From positions 124,342 through 188,341 of the forward strand of contig JAGQDJ010000058.1 in NCBI GenBank assembly GCA_022885665.1: a DNA stretch of 64,000 nucleotides. Direction: 5' to 3'. The position numbers were made by a program, and so were the translations under genes. Shown here one piece after another: positions 35,367-46,374 of this stretch. Origin of the DNA: Triops longicaudatus. Its lineage: Eukaryota; Arthropoda; Branchiopoda; Notostraca; Triopsidae. The notes below the pieces were generated by a model. That model was not told where the DNA came from and ran no database searches. It was given only the letters and a program-made list of their open reading frames with translations. The first letter of the stretch is position 1. Every line of letters begins with the position of its first letter.

Positions 35367-38272
35367 TCACACATTACTTTCAGGATTCGACGAATTTTCC
35401 ATTGGTACGGCTAAGCCATTTTCAAAATTACGGAACGATACAAGATTCGGATCTTTTTCCACGCTAATGGTGGCTAATAAACGTGGTCCGACTAGGCGCA
35501 TAACTAGCGCCCCTAAAGGAGCTGTCGTTAGGATAGCCAAAACTGACAATGACAATATCGTGCCTCCCATTTCTTCAGCTTCATGACCAATTTGAAAACG
35601 GCGCGCCGTTTCCAGAACCATCGGTCCTAGCGTCGCCTACGAAAATGCGGAAAATGGAATAATACACCGACCATTCCCAACTTACGTAAACCAGCTTCCC
35701 TTACTTGCACTGTCGCTTTCGCAAACCACGAAAATGATATATAGAGTCTCTCTTTATGATTCAAAGCTCCTCCCATTACTGCCAAGTACGCGACGATGCA
35801 ACGTACCTTCAAAATTCTCGATAAATCCAATACTTGGTAATTTGTCATCGTGATGACTGCTTGAATTACCAAAACACCAGAAAAGAGGACTAGGCAACCC
35901 CATCCTATTGCTGTGGCATTCACGTTCTCAAAATTTATTTCAGCCCCGATGAGAACGAATAGAACTGCCTCGAAAAACACCCACATTTCAGCTAAAATTT
36001 GCGCGATAGGACTCTAGTAAAGTAGAATTTAAAAAATAATAATTTTCAACTGTTGTAAACTTGAATAATTAAAATGATTTCAACTTTGTTATTGAACCAG
36101 CCGCTAGTGCCACGCCAACTGGCGCCAGCAATAAATGACATGATGATACAAGCTAAAGGTCCTCCCCCGGAATAACCGACTCTTCTGCCGCCGAAAACGG
36201 CCACCATGGCTCCTCCCACCAGTAAAGCGAGCCTTGACCGTACAAGGCTCCTCTAGGAAGAATTTGAAAAGGAAATAAATCGAAACATACTTTGAAAACT
36301 ATGCAGAATGAACCTTAGGCTGATCCGCGCTAGGAAAATATCGCAAGACCAGTCCCCAAGCGGTACCGAAGAAAATTCCGATAACGATTTCTAATGGCGC
36401 ATGACCCAAGTTTTCGAAAATTGGCACTAAAGAGGAACAAGTGCATAGAAAATACCGCTAACGTGAAACCTATTCGAGCTTACCAGTTGAGAAGGCCACT
36501 CCAAGGAGAATACTAAAAACAGCGATGGATAGAACATTATCAATCGCAGTTGCTGCTAGCGCGATGGTCGGGATTCCTTTGGCGGAGCCCAAACCGGATG
36601 CTTCCATTTCTAACATAGCTGGTACCACGACTGCTGAAGACGTCGCTGAAAAAATGAACCTTTACCCCATAAAAGAAATACCATTACTAGATTCGTATCA
36701 TTCTAAAATCTTTAGGCTCATTTCACCCAAGCATAAACGCCCAGATCCAAGGGAGGTGCAGAATAAAATGGCTTAAAACTGCCACCAAAGTCGCTTCGGC
36801 CACGTTTGGACAAATACTGAGACGAAAAACTAACCCGAATTTTGCTTTCAGTACTGATGCACGCAAGGCGATTCCAGCTCGTAGAATAATAACTACCATG
36901 GCGATTGTCCTACACAGATACATAATATATCTCAAGAAAACTAAACAGGCTAATGCAATAATATTGTAAAGCAAAGAGCTAAAAACGCAGAAGAATACAA
37001 CAATAGGGCACATGATAAAGTATGAAAACCAAATAGCGAGAATACACATAAGCGACAGGAGTAGGCTACCTTAAAAACGGTTAACTTTTTTTAGGCAACC
37101 GAAGATGACTGGCAATGCGACGTGGTCGTGTTTAAAACCAAAATTTAACTAAGCGATTAAACTTTAAAAAGAATCTAAAAATACGGAATTAAATAAATAT
37201 TTTACGCAATAAAAAAATCACCTAAATAACTAAATAAGCTCTTTTAGCAATAGTCACATAAATCTTTACCGTAAGATAGTAGCCCAATTTCTATTAATAT
37301 TATCAGCGATGTTCGTGCAGTTTCTAAAAAGAAGTCCGACAAGTAGCATTCCCAATAAAGGAGGCAGTTTAAGTAAGCTAACGAGTCGACCTCCAAGAAA
37401 CGAGGAGGAAATCAAAGCTAAAAAGGCAAAAATTTGGCCACCAGGTTCGGCTTCGGGCCCAAAAATGGTCCAGAAAATGCCCCAAGTCGCCAATAGTATT
37501 ATGACTGAGGTACAACTGCTCGCAAAAATTGAGTGCGGTGGGCAGCGAAGTGCATCAAAAAAGATTTGAAAGCGATTAGCATTGGACGGCAGAGGATTCT
37601 CAGCTCGCAGGAACGGTGCACAGTGCCGGTGACACAAACGCGAGAATACGGAGTCCGTCACCTCATTCTCCACTACTAGAAGATTGAATATAGAACAATA
37701 CAATAATACAAAAGTATGGAATAAAGTTCGACGTAAACGATAAACAGACCTTCAATAGCTGTCACAGTAAATAAGATTACAATTAGATGCTCGACTGGCG
37801 GCAGAAAATCTCTGAACATAATTCGCTAATACCGCAAGTACACGAAATAATACTGAGTTCAAGAAGTTGATGAGTACACGGATGAATACTTTATATCTAT
37901 TATATACTTTACTGATAATGTTTTGAGTTTTTCTCACCTGCTGCGGTTGAATTATTCGCCTCAAACGTGGGACTTGTTGATACTTTAGGAATATGTGCAT
38001 CACACGAAGAATACGTTGTATAACATGCTTCACTGCCCTCTGAAACATCTTGCAATCTTAACGTTACCGAAGATTCGGTTTCTCGGATACACGGAGTCAG
38101 ACAAGGCCCGTTTTGTCTAAACACATGAGGCATTTCAAGATTCACTTCCTCACTAATAGGTCTCTTGATACAAGCAAACGGAAGAGCTTCACTTGTCACA
38201 AATCTGAAAAGATAAACAATCGTGTTAGGATAATTTTGCTTACAATTTCATCCAAAGTGATCCATTAAACAT
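35367..38272 (-). CDS. Cation/proton antiporter, SLC9B (NHA) family
   Basis: Multi-pass membrane exchanger of the CPA2 type. Start at 38272 (MFNGSLWMKL, spliced across a GTAAGC donor), followed by a hydrophilic N-terminal tail. Membrane segments include FLGGRLVSLLKLPPLLGMLL, IILRAGIALRASVLKAKFG, SAVVVPAMLEMEASG, GIPTIALAATAIDNVLSIAV, ISFSWFAKATVQ and MGGTILSLSVLAILTTAPLG, in family order. The CPA2 lysine (FAKATVQ) is present. The tandem Asp pair of human NHA2 (SFDDILAI) is here IDNV, so the second Asp is Asn. Insects have two members, one reported as Na/H exchanger and one as H-Cl cotransporter; which this is cannot be told from sequence alone. Confidence 0.9.
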
Positions 38273-40128
38273 TGTGCTTATTCCTATAAGTTTTTACGTG
38301 TGGCACGTTTACGAGAAGGCATAGTCTTATATCCGTAAATAAATCGCAAAAAAAATAGTAACGCAAAAGCTCAACAATTCACATATAATCCAGTAAGATG
38401 CGTTGCTTTCAAACTGTGTACCTGGAGATTTGTTATTGTTCATTATGAATGAAATACTCACGTGATTGTGTCCAGTAGTGTTATCTAGCGCCCCCCACAA
38501 AAACTAAAAAAGCGCGCTATTCGACGAAAAGAACGTTTGGTAAAACATGCAAGAGATCCATTACTTCAGAATCTGAAGAGTCTATAAGTGAAAAACTGTA
38601 TTTCAACGTGTATTTAAAATTAATTGCCAGAAGTCAGAAACCCAGATCAGAGGAAAGTTAAGTTTCTCGATCACTGGTCCTTCACTACTTCTAGTGCGAA
38701 GTAATCGGACTGAAAGAAATAATACGTTACGAGTTATCTTTTGAGCAAAATAACTTCGTTGTAAATCCTGCACTGCTAGGCGACGACGAAAGAATAATAG
38801 CAAGTCGCAAAACGGAACTTTCACAAAATCTTGTTCCTCTTTGTTATCAGAGCACCGAATACGTCGTGCACAAAATGGTTTGTCTTATAGTAAATAAGCC
38901 TTTCTGGTGAAACAAAACACACGAATATAGCCTCGACTTCGACCTTGCATTAACCCGGACGTTTTAAGCTGTCAGTGTTTTCCGAACTGGCAAGAAATAG
39001 AGGTCAGATGGAAACCCTTGATCGGCCTTGCCTCGAGGATGTCAATATGGGTCCTTTTTGTTAGCTGTCAGTAACTTGATGAGTAATAAACACCTATGAC
39101 TGTGTTATATCAGTCCGCTAGTCAGCGAAATAATCTGCATTTTACGTACGTCGGTCGAAGAACGTGTTCATAAAAACAGAAAGTATGAGACCATTGTACA
39201 GCCGGAGTATTTCATTTCATTTTTTCAATTCTTAACAGGATATTTTTGTTTCCTTTTTACTACTTATTCATTTATGAACTACTAATGCGTTTATTTTTGA
39301 CGGTCAACAGGACATTGCATTTTCGAACACTATTGCAAGTGGTTTTTTAAAAACGGAAGTGTTACAAAATCGCCTGTAAGCGCTACAAAGAATATTGTGT
39401 GTATCCAAGATACGACCTGTATACAGTACATGTGTCCTTTCCTGTGCTATATTTCCGCGGTCAAAGGGCACAAAATTCCAACTATTTTTATCTTGGGAAA
39501 CACGGACGTCGTAGGGATGGGCGCAAAACAAAGTAAAGGAAACCGATACTGAAAATACTGTTTACATGCTTGCTTAATTTTTCCGCTAAGACGTCGCTTC
39601 TTACTTTCGATCAACGGACAGCTTTTGAACAATCGTTAGGGTATTACGTAACTATTACATGGCTTCAGATAAGGCTGTTGCACCCGGAAACTTTAACCTT
39701 GTGAATCTTCGACACAGGAGGTTGACCAAATTATATCGGCTCGTAAAAGGTCAAGGTCGGTAACAAAAAGATCACTCGCAATGCAAAAGCACATAGGGAA
39801 TTCAGAGGATAAGCCGGGCTATATGATAATCCTGCGTGTAAGTGTAATACCCATAAGGAATAGCAACAAATCAGTCATCCCCTGCGAGGAATGCATAGGC
39901 TTAAATTCTAAATCTAAAAGCCTTTGCAATTCTACTGCAATCTGGGAAAAGTTTCTCGCCGACATTACAACATCATGCGAAACAATTCAATTAAAAAGTG
40001 TTCAGTTACTAAATAATATCGTTTGAACCAGTTGACATTTCATTTAAAATGCATTTCACACGTAGTCTAGTTACATCTGTTCTGCCCACTTAGCACGTCT
40101 GTCACTCGCTCTGAGAAACCGAGGTCTT
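38273..40128. other. Sparse region upstream of SLC9B
   Basis: About 1.85 kb without a recognised gene. It holds a leftward open stretch at 38603-38884 (listed separately), leftward open stretches at 39304-39632 in two frames, and a rightward ATG frame at 39781-40026 that contains an excellent splice donor (GTAAGTG) at 39838. None resembles a family I know. Confidence 0.35.
38603..38884 (-). CDS. Unrecognised open stretch, possible 3'-terminal exon
   Basis: About 93 codons are open on the minus strand, ending at a TGA at 38603-38605. The upstream edge carries a possible 3' splice site (TTTACTATAAG before 38884). The peptide includes CARRIRCSDNKEEQDF and LNFPLIWVSDFWQLILNTR, a mixed composition that looks more like protein than like noise, but there is no ATG, no recognised domain and no upstream exon I can join. 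It could be a terminal exon of an unknown gene, a pseudogene fragment, or chance. Confidence 0.22.
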   Translation of the reverse strand, partial: DKPFCARRIRCSDNKEEQDFVKVPFCDLLLFFRRRLAVQDLQRSYFAQKITRNVLFLSVRLLRTRSSEGPVIEKLNFPLIWVSDFWQLILNTR

Positions 40129-40468
40129 CTACGCTTCGTCGGAAAGCATTAGGCTTTTGTCCAAACTTCGAACTGAAGATTGCAGCTCGGAATCGTCTTC
40201 GCGCGAAGGTAACTCCTACGCAAAATAAAAAAACGCTTCTTCCGCTGTAAAGGGGAAGAAGAAACTAAAAAGGTTCACGTTGCCTCACTTGCTGTGGTGT
40301 CGCACTTCGCTGGTTATCTGCCAACTGTCTTCCCCATAGATATTTCGACACATAGAGTGAAGTCATTTAGCAGAATAACCTCCGATACCTTGTTTCAACT
40401 GCGGCACAATTCGTCTGGACAGCTTGGGCTTGAGTGGATTTCCTGATGATAACTTAAAATCGCTGACC
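40129..40468 (-). CDS. Candidate unrecognised spliced gene, C-terminal exons
   Basis: Three minus-strand segments can be joined in one frame across consensus introns: 40468-40389 (donor CAAG|GTATCG), 40317-40289 (acceptor GGCAG, donor CAA|GTGAGG) and 40215-40129 (acceptor after a T-rich tract ending TTTTGCGTAG, stop TAG). The 65-codon result includes PLKPKLSRRIVPQLKQDNQ and then an acidic, Ser-rich end ELPSREDDSELQSS...LMLSDEA. Intron sizes (about 71 and 73 bases) suit this genome. No start codon was found; the 5' part would have to lie between 40469 and the RAD54L stop, antisense to or divergent from GADD45. Homology unknown. Confidence 0.35.
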
Positions 40469-40805
40469 CTTTAAAAATTAGAAAAGAATATTCCTAAATT
40501 GTTAGAAGGTTAATAAACGAAAATGGCAAATTTTCAGAAGTTTGGAGTGGATTTCTTTCAATATTACTTTGCATCCGCTGAAAACTAGCTAACGGCAAAG
40601 AAATCGGAAGCTTCCCTCTTTCTTATGAAAGATAAGAAAGGTTAGGATAGATGCTAGCAAGTCTTGTCAAGCTATAATGTCTGACGCATGCCCTGTTCGT
40701 CTCAAGACGGTGTTTTATGATTTCCAACTTATCTTGGCAGTAAGCCCACTACCACGTTAGCGCGAAGTCAAGCTGTTGCCAGCTCATGAAACACATTCAT
40801 TTACC

Positions 40806-40880
40806 GGGAAAGGTCCTTTCCCTTGAATCAAGCTGCTTTGGACTATATAGCAACCCTGGTTCCCGCTTTCCCTTCAGTAC
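40806..40880 (+). promoter_or_regulatory. GADD45 core promoter: palindrome, TATA box, TCAGT initiator
   Basis: A TATA-like ACTATATAG lies at 40842-40850 and a TCAGT initiator at 40874-40878, about 31 bases apart, the usual TATA-to-start spacing. Upstream at 40806-40822 is a perfect 17-base palindrome, GGGAAAGG-T-CCTTTCCC, whose halves resemble kappaB half-sites. A leader of about 128 bases then runs to the start codon at 41004. Confidence 0.7.
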
Positions 40881-41003
40881 ACATCCGAACGCGGACCCAA
40901 ACATACTAGAGAACGCTGTGAAACAATTCGTTATCATCCCTCGTGCTTAGCAATTACCATCGAAGGAAACATTTTACATCATCCCAATTTACTTAAAGTT
41001 AAT

Positions 41004-41958
41004 ATGACATTTACAAGTGAAGGCTACACTTCAGAATCTGCCCATACCAATATGAGGTAAATGACGTTTCTAATGAGCTTGTAATGATTTCACTCAGTCC
41101 GGCTTACCGTGTCATCGCATGCATTCCTATTGTGATCAATAACGTTTTTGGGTGACCTTATCAGGGCAGTGTAGACTTTTGTTGCTTTACACCTTTCGTA
41201 TTTTCTGTACTGCCTTTGTCTCGGTACAAAAAAGTGCCGAGAAGGAAACAGTAACGTGGATAACGACTTGTGGCACCTGCTTGCAAGGCCTGGACTGGCA
41301 ATGATGCAATCGAAAAATCTACATAAAATGCCCGCGCCAAAGTTCCTTCGTCATCGTGTTTAGTTAGTTGACACTCTTAACCGAATTGTTTTGTTGTCTC
41401 TTTTTTTATAGTAACGATAATTTGGGCAAGCTTTTGGCGGATCTTATTCGCGTTAGCGCCCAGCAACATCGGCTGGTTTGTGGAATCGTCAATTCGGCCC
41501 AAATTATGGCTATACACCCCGCTAACGTCTTGCTCTGCATTTTACCTGAGCAAGTGGACGACGTTTCGATGCATATTCATACACTGTTGCTCGAAGCTCT
41601 TTGCAACGAAAATGACATTGAAATGGTCAAGGTAAACTAATTTAATATTTTGAATAATGATAGTCTGATAACAAATTTATGCTATTAGGTGGACAGTATT
41701 GAGAAACTAACTGCTATCGTGGACTCGAAGACTGCAGAACACAACATTTACAAAACTGTTCTGCCATTTCGTCGTTCGAAGTCGAGATCGGAGCGTCGTC
41801 AAGCTTTTCGCAATCACGCTTATTCGGTGGAAAAAGCCCCGTCTGACTGTAACTGCTTGCTTATTCAAAAAGTGAGTAATCCCCCCGCCATGGAACGACT
41901 TTTTCTGAGCCGGTATCAAGCGTGTCATTTTCCTGTCATCAAACTTCCTGAATCCTGA
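41004..41958 (+). CDS. GADD45: GADD45 family stress-response protein
   Basis: Small L7Ae-fold regulator induced by DNA damage and stress; in animals it activates MTK1/MEKK4 and binds PCNA, p21 and CDK1. Three exons (41004-41056, 41412-41631, 41689-41958) give 181 codons, 180 residues. Signature segments: LLADLIRVSAQQHRLVCGIV, NVLLCILPE, ALCNENDIEMVKVDSIEKL, CNCLLIQK and an end HFPVIKLPES like the family's ITLPE. It has a longer basic insertion (FRRSKSRSERRQAFRNH) before CNCLLIQ than human GADD45 proteins. Intron 1 is 355 bases. The polyadenylation signal follows the stop closely. Confidence 0.93.
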
Positions 41959-41997
41959 ACCAAACTCTTGGTACGTTTGAATGTTTTCAGTCATTCC

Positions 41998-42003
41998 AAT
42001 AAA
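41998..42003 (+). terminator. GADD45 polyadenylation signal AATAAA
   Basis: A canonical AATAAA lies 39 bases after the GADD45 stop codon, implying a very short 3'UTR. Confidence 0.6.
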
Positions 42004-42508
42004 GAAGGCATAGATTATCTTTGCTTTTCTCCCTTTTTAATAGAAGAGCGACTATGACTTGAATTTCTTACCCTACCCAATTGTGAGGTGTAATGACGAG
42101 TTCGGAACACCTTGCGTTCACCCGTACATTTTACAACCAAACACCTACAACTTTTGGGGCCAAGAGCGATTTGGACAGTGGCCAACTTGGTTACTTGGCT
42201 TTAGTCTTACGGCTTCTTTGTCCCCAGCATTAACGTAAAAGCATAACAGGATCAGCGACTTGGCGTAGTGCCGCTAATAAAGGCCTACGTGAGCTAAGTC
42301 TCTTGACCTTGGCAACCCTTTGGAAGACTACAAAAAGTTCTCTGTCGTGTGTTTAGTATTAAGTAACAATTGTCTTTTGTAAGCCCCTCTTTCGTAATAC
42401 AAAAACTTGAATGAACGATTCCTGTTTTGAAATAGGAATCTATTTGTATGTTTTTGTATTTAAATCATTACAAACCATATGAGTCAGGGAGGAGTCCTTT
42501 ATGATTTT
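42004..42508. other. Intergenic between convergent GADD45 and RAD54L
   Basis: About 500 bases between the two 3' ends. No open frame with coding character or RNA gene recognised; presumably 3'UTR sequence of one or both genes. Confidence 0.4.
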
Positions 42509-45500
42509 TCAAGGCACAACTTTAGGGGTATGGGAGATCTGGTGAAACACGAAGGAAAGCCCTACTTCCCATGCTGTCTTTAATACAGGATCAGGAACAC
42601 CTTTCTTGTCCGCTGCATGGTGCCACTGTGATAAATCAGAGTTGCATGTAGCATCTTCGGGCGGAGCTTTGACTTGAATGCGGTTAACACAACGCTTACA
42701 CTTGAACCTAAAATAAAAATGTTAGGAAAAATCACAAATATGAAGAAATGAATACGTACTTGTCATGGGTATCACTTATGGTGTTTTCTTCTAATTTGAA
42801 CAGATCTCGTAAATCAGCCAAACTAAAATGACGCTCAACGTCGTCTTCGTTGTCCACCACGCAAGAACTTAAAGCTTTTTTGTGAGCCTGACGCTGAAAT
42901 ATCTTTTCTTCAATCGTACCAGTCTATTAAAAATTTCAATCCATAATTAGGAACTTCATCAAGCCAATTCAAAGGATACTTAAAAAAAGTGAATAATGTG
43001 CAATTTTTCTCGTCTGTTCATTGTTACTCACAGAGAGTAGACGGTAAATGAAACAGGGTTTCTTCTGTCCATCGCGCCAAACCCGTGCCATGGCTTGGTC
43101 GTCATTCGCTGGGTTCCAGTCAGGGTCGAACATGACCAGGCGGTTAGCTCCTATCAAGTTTAGGCCACAACCGCCAGCTTTCGAGCTGAGCATGAAGACG
43201 AAGTCCGAACTTGTTGGATCATTGAACTTTTCGACAATCTTTAAAGACGGAAAAGTATAAAATGGAGCAATAAATGCGATGTGTTAAATGAAAGCTTTTG
43301 AAAGTTAAAAAAGGTACAGAATACTAAAAAATGGTGAAATAATTTTATAGGCTAAAATTTCGATAGACATCTTAAAATTACTTTAGCTCGCTTCTTGATC
43401 GTCATGCTTCCATCTAGCCGGACACCGTTGTAGCCCCGGAGTCTGCACAAGCGCTCAAAGATGTCCAAAGTTTGAGTGTAATTAGAAACTAAAACAACTT
43501 TATCGTCTGTAGTGCTCTTAATGACTGCTAATAGCGTATCCAGGACTTTAAGCTTCCCGGACAACTCTGGTTGCAAGCGTCTATAATGAGAAATAATAAT
43601 AATAAAAAAAAAAATATTAACAATCTAGTACTTTGTGTCATATGTGGATGGGAAGTGTTGCAAGCTTTTTTCAAAGCCATCGGTTCGCAATTTACACTTG
43701 TCGTAAATTAAATCTGGGTGGCTGCATATCTTCTTAATGTTCGTAATAGATGACAGTGCCGAAATTCCCACCTTTCCACTTTTTTCGCCTAGAATTTTAA
43801 TAGGTCGTCAATTCTACTTTGCAATGATGTTTTACGGAAAGATTGTTACCTTTCATACTGCTTTTCACAGTATCTGAACTGATATAATCCTTGTATAATT
43901 GCTTCTGCAAATCTGTAAGTTTGCAACAAACTACGAGCTCTGTTTTCACAGGCAAATACTGTGAAAGCAACGCCGACGTGCGCCGGATAATGCACCGGTT
44001 AACAAGAACAGCTAGTTCTTCTAAGCGCTCTTGACCCTTTTTCTGTACATCCGGGGTAGAATCGGAGTCCCGACCGCGCAAAATAGGCGTTTCAAAACGT
44101 TTTTTAAACTCCTAGATTGTTATAATAATTATTAGTAGCAAATAACCACTTGATCAAATATTCATCATTACTTGAGCAGTTCCTACTAAACCCTGGTTAA
44201 CGAAATGGACTAAGCTGAAATACTCGAGGAGATCATTCTGAATCGGAGTGCCGGACAAAAGTACTCGACGCTTCGTTCTTAACCCCATTAAGGCTTGATA
44301 GGTCTGATTCTCGGAATTCTTCAAACGATGACCCTACAAACCAGGAATGAATACTTTTCAGGGATTCCTCAATTCTTGACAAGAAGCTTACCTCATCACA
44401 AAGTACTAGGCCTACTTCACCCTGATGCAGCACGTGTGCGTGGAGGCGAAAGGACTCGTACGAAATGATCAAAACCGGACATACCGGACGTCTTCCGTGG
44501 GTATGAATGAAACTGGACAGTTGACGATCAATCTCGTCCTTTGATCCGGAATCAATGACTAAACTGTTAACTCGTCCGGAGAGCCATTTGTTAATCTCAT
44601 TTTGCCAATTCTACACAAAGAAGTAGTAAAGAAATGAGTTAAGGATGCGACAACGTGTCAAGTTGAATGCAAAGAAATTCAGATTACTTTAACTAAACTG
44701 CTGGGAGCTACAATAACAGCTTTATCAATAATTGGCTTGCAATCGGGACCTTGGCGCAGCAAAGTCCACATTAGAGTGATACACTGTAGCGTTTTGCCCA
44801 AACCCATTTCGTCCGCCATGATGCAACCGAAATAGTTTTCAATTCTTTGCCCAGTGACGCAGTCATACATGAACTTCACACCCTATTTTCAATAAATAAT
44901 TAAATGACCCAATAATAATTTCAGCATTAAGCATTTTTACTTCTCGTTGATGAGGACGCAAAACATTGCAAAGAACAGGATCAACCACAACATGAACTGG
45001 ATGCTTATCCCTGGAAATAATCATTACTGTTTTCTGAAAATGTCTCTTAAAAGAAATCTTACAGCGAATTCTTGAGTTTTTCGTGAGCGCTTAACTCTGG
45101 AGGAGTGTACAAAACTAAAGCATTAGGTTCGTCCGGGTCATGTAATGCCTGTCGGACACCGTTTCTTCTCAAACCTAAAGCTTTAGAAGCGTAAGACGGA
45201 CCCGTGTAATTCGGGATAGGAATTTTGAATGGTTTATTAAGCAGCTGCTTTATAAGCACCTCCTAAAAAGTATATTAAGGTTTAACTTTTAAGTTTTTAA
45301 GTTTAAACGTAGTAATACGTAAGGAGAGTCTTCCAATGAATAAGACTTTGTGATATTAAGCTGCGGTAAAGTCCCCAAAGGCTTCCTGAAGGGTGACATA
45401 AACTGTATACTAGTTGGAATGGAATTATCGGACTGCTTTTGAGCAGCTCTATCCTTTGCGGTCAGTCTTTTCTTGTTTTTCGGAGTGTAATCTTCATCAT

Positions 45501-45628
45501 CGTCATCATCGGACAGAACATCTTTTTGAGTCTGAAGTAGCGCTCGTTTGATTTGACTGGGCGCAAGACTTCTCCTCTGAAATTAAATTTTTCAGAAAAA
45601 AATACAGCAAAGTCAAGTTATTTACCAT
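42509..45628 (-). CDS. RAD54L: DNA repair translocase RAD54
   Basis: Swi2/Snf2 ATPase that works with RAD51 in homologous recombination. The ATG (45628-45626) is followed at once by a GTAAAT donor, so the first coding exon is only the start codon; the next exon opens RRSLAPSQIKRALL, the family N-terminus. Then come MSPFRKPLGTLP, FKIPIPNYTGP, CIMADEMGLGKTLQCITLMW (motif I), DE|GHRLKN split by an intron (motif II), LSGTPIQNDLLEY (motif III), KVVLVSNYTQTLDIFERLCR (motif IV), MLSSKAGGCGLNLIGANRLV and QAMARVWRDGQKKPCFIYRL (V and VI). The C-terminus has a CKRC pair and ends at the TGA at 42509-42511. About 15 exons. Confidence 0.95.
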
Positions 45629-46374
45629 TTTGATGGTTCAACAACAATAAAACATTCACGCGTTAAGGCGCACGATATAAAAACAATCGAACGTTTTCGC
45701 GCCTAGAATAGCGACTCAGTTGACATCTATCAGGTAAAATTATTCAGCGGGAATCTAAAAAGCCCGATGCTTTAGTGTTTATTTTTCAAAATGTTTATTT
45801 TGAAACATTCTGTCATTGTAAAAAGTAGAGTCAATTCTTTTGTTAGTTTTATTTGAAAAATGTGTCTAAAAACTTCGTACTATTTTGCCTCAAATTAGAA
45901 AAACACATTCAAAATCACCGTTGCAAAAAAAAAAAAATCGGCCCCATTAAATACACAACCAAAGTTCACCGTGAGAAGCACTGGAAGAAGAAATTGAATG
46001 AAAACAATACAGCAAAATTCCAGGATTTACAAAGATACTGAAAACAAATATATTTATCTTTATATATTTCGTCTTCCAGGAAAGCTCATTTACAATTTTT
46101 TCTTCATCATTGATAACACATTGTAATATGCAAAGATATTGTATTACAGGTCAACGTAACAAACATACGAGTTAAAATGTGAACTTCCGCATACAGTTTA
46201 GCGCAAAACTTTAACAGAAACTGACTTCTGCGGCTTAAGAGTACCGCTGTTTTTATGTTCGCAGGCGTAGAATGATTTTTGAACATTTGCAGAGACTATA
46301 AATGCAGCATTCGATGCTTATTGGCACGCAATACTGGTCCCGACACAACAACAACTTTTCCAAGTCTTTAACAC
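45629..46374. other. Intergenic, RAD54L 5' to SLC35E3 3'
   Basis: AT-rich. A rightward frame at 45853-46041 begins with TTG, has no ATG of its own, and encodes a Lys/His-rich peptide (KYTTKVHREKHWKKKLNENN). It could be a terminal exon but I see no partner exon and no family. Otherwise nothing recognised. Confidence 0.3.

Noticed and set aside
35154..35414. 86-codon rightward frame
   Set aside because: Overlaps the end of SLC9B on the other strand and has no ATG-supported or family evidence.
39781..40026. 82-codon rightward frame with ATG
   Set aside because: No homology and an internal strong splice donor; not enough to call a gene, noted only as part of the sparse region.
45853..46041. Lys-rich 62-codon frame
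   Set aside because: Starts at TTG, sits in A-rich sequence and has no partner exon; kept only as a remark in the intergenic entry.
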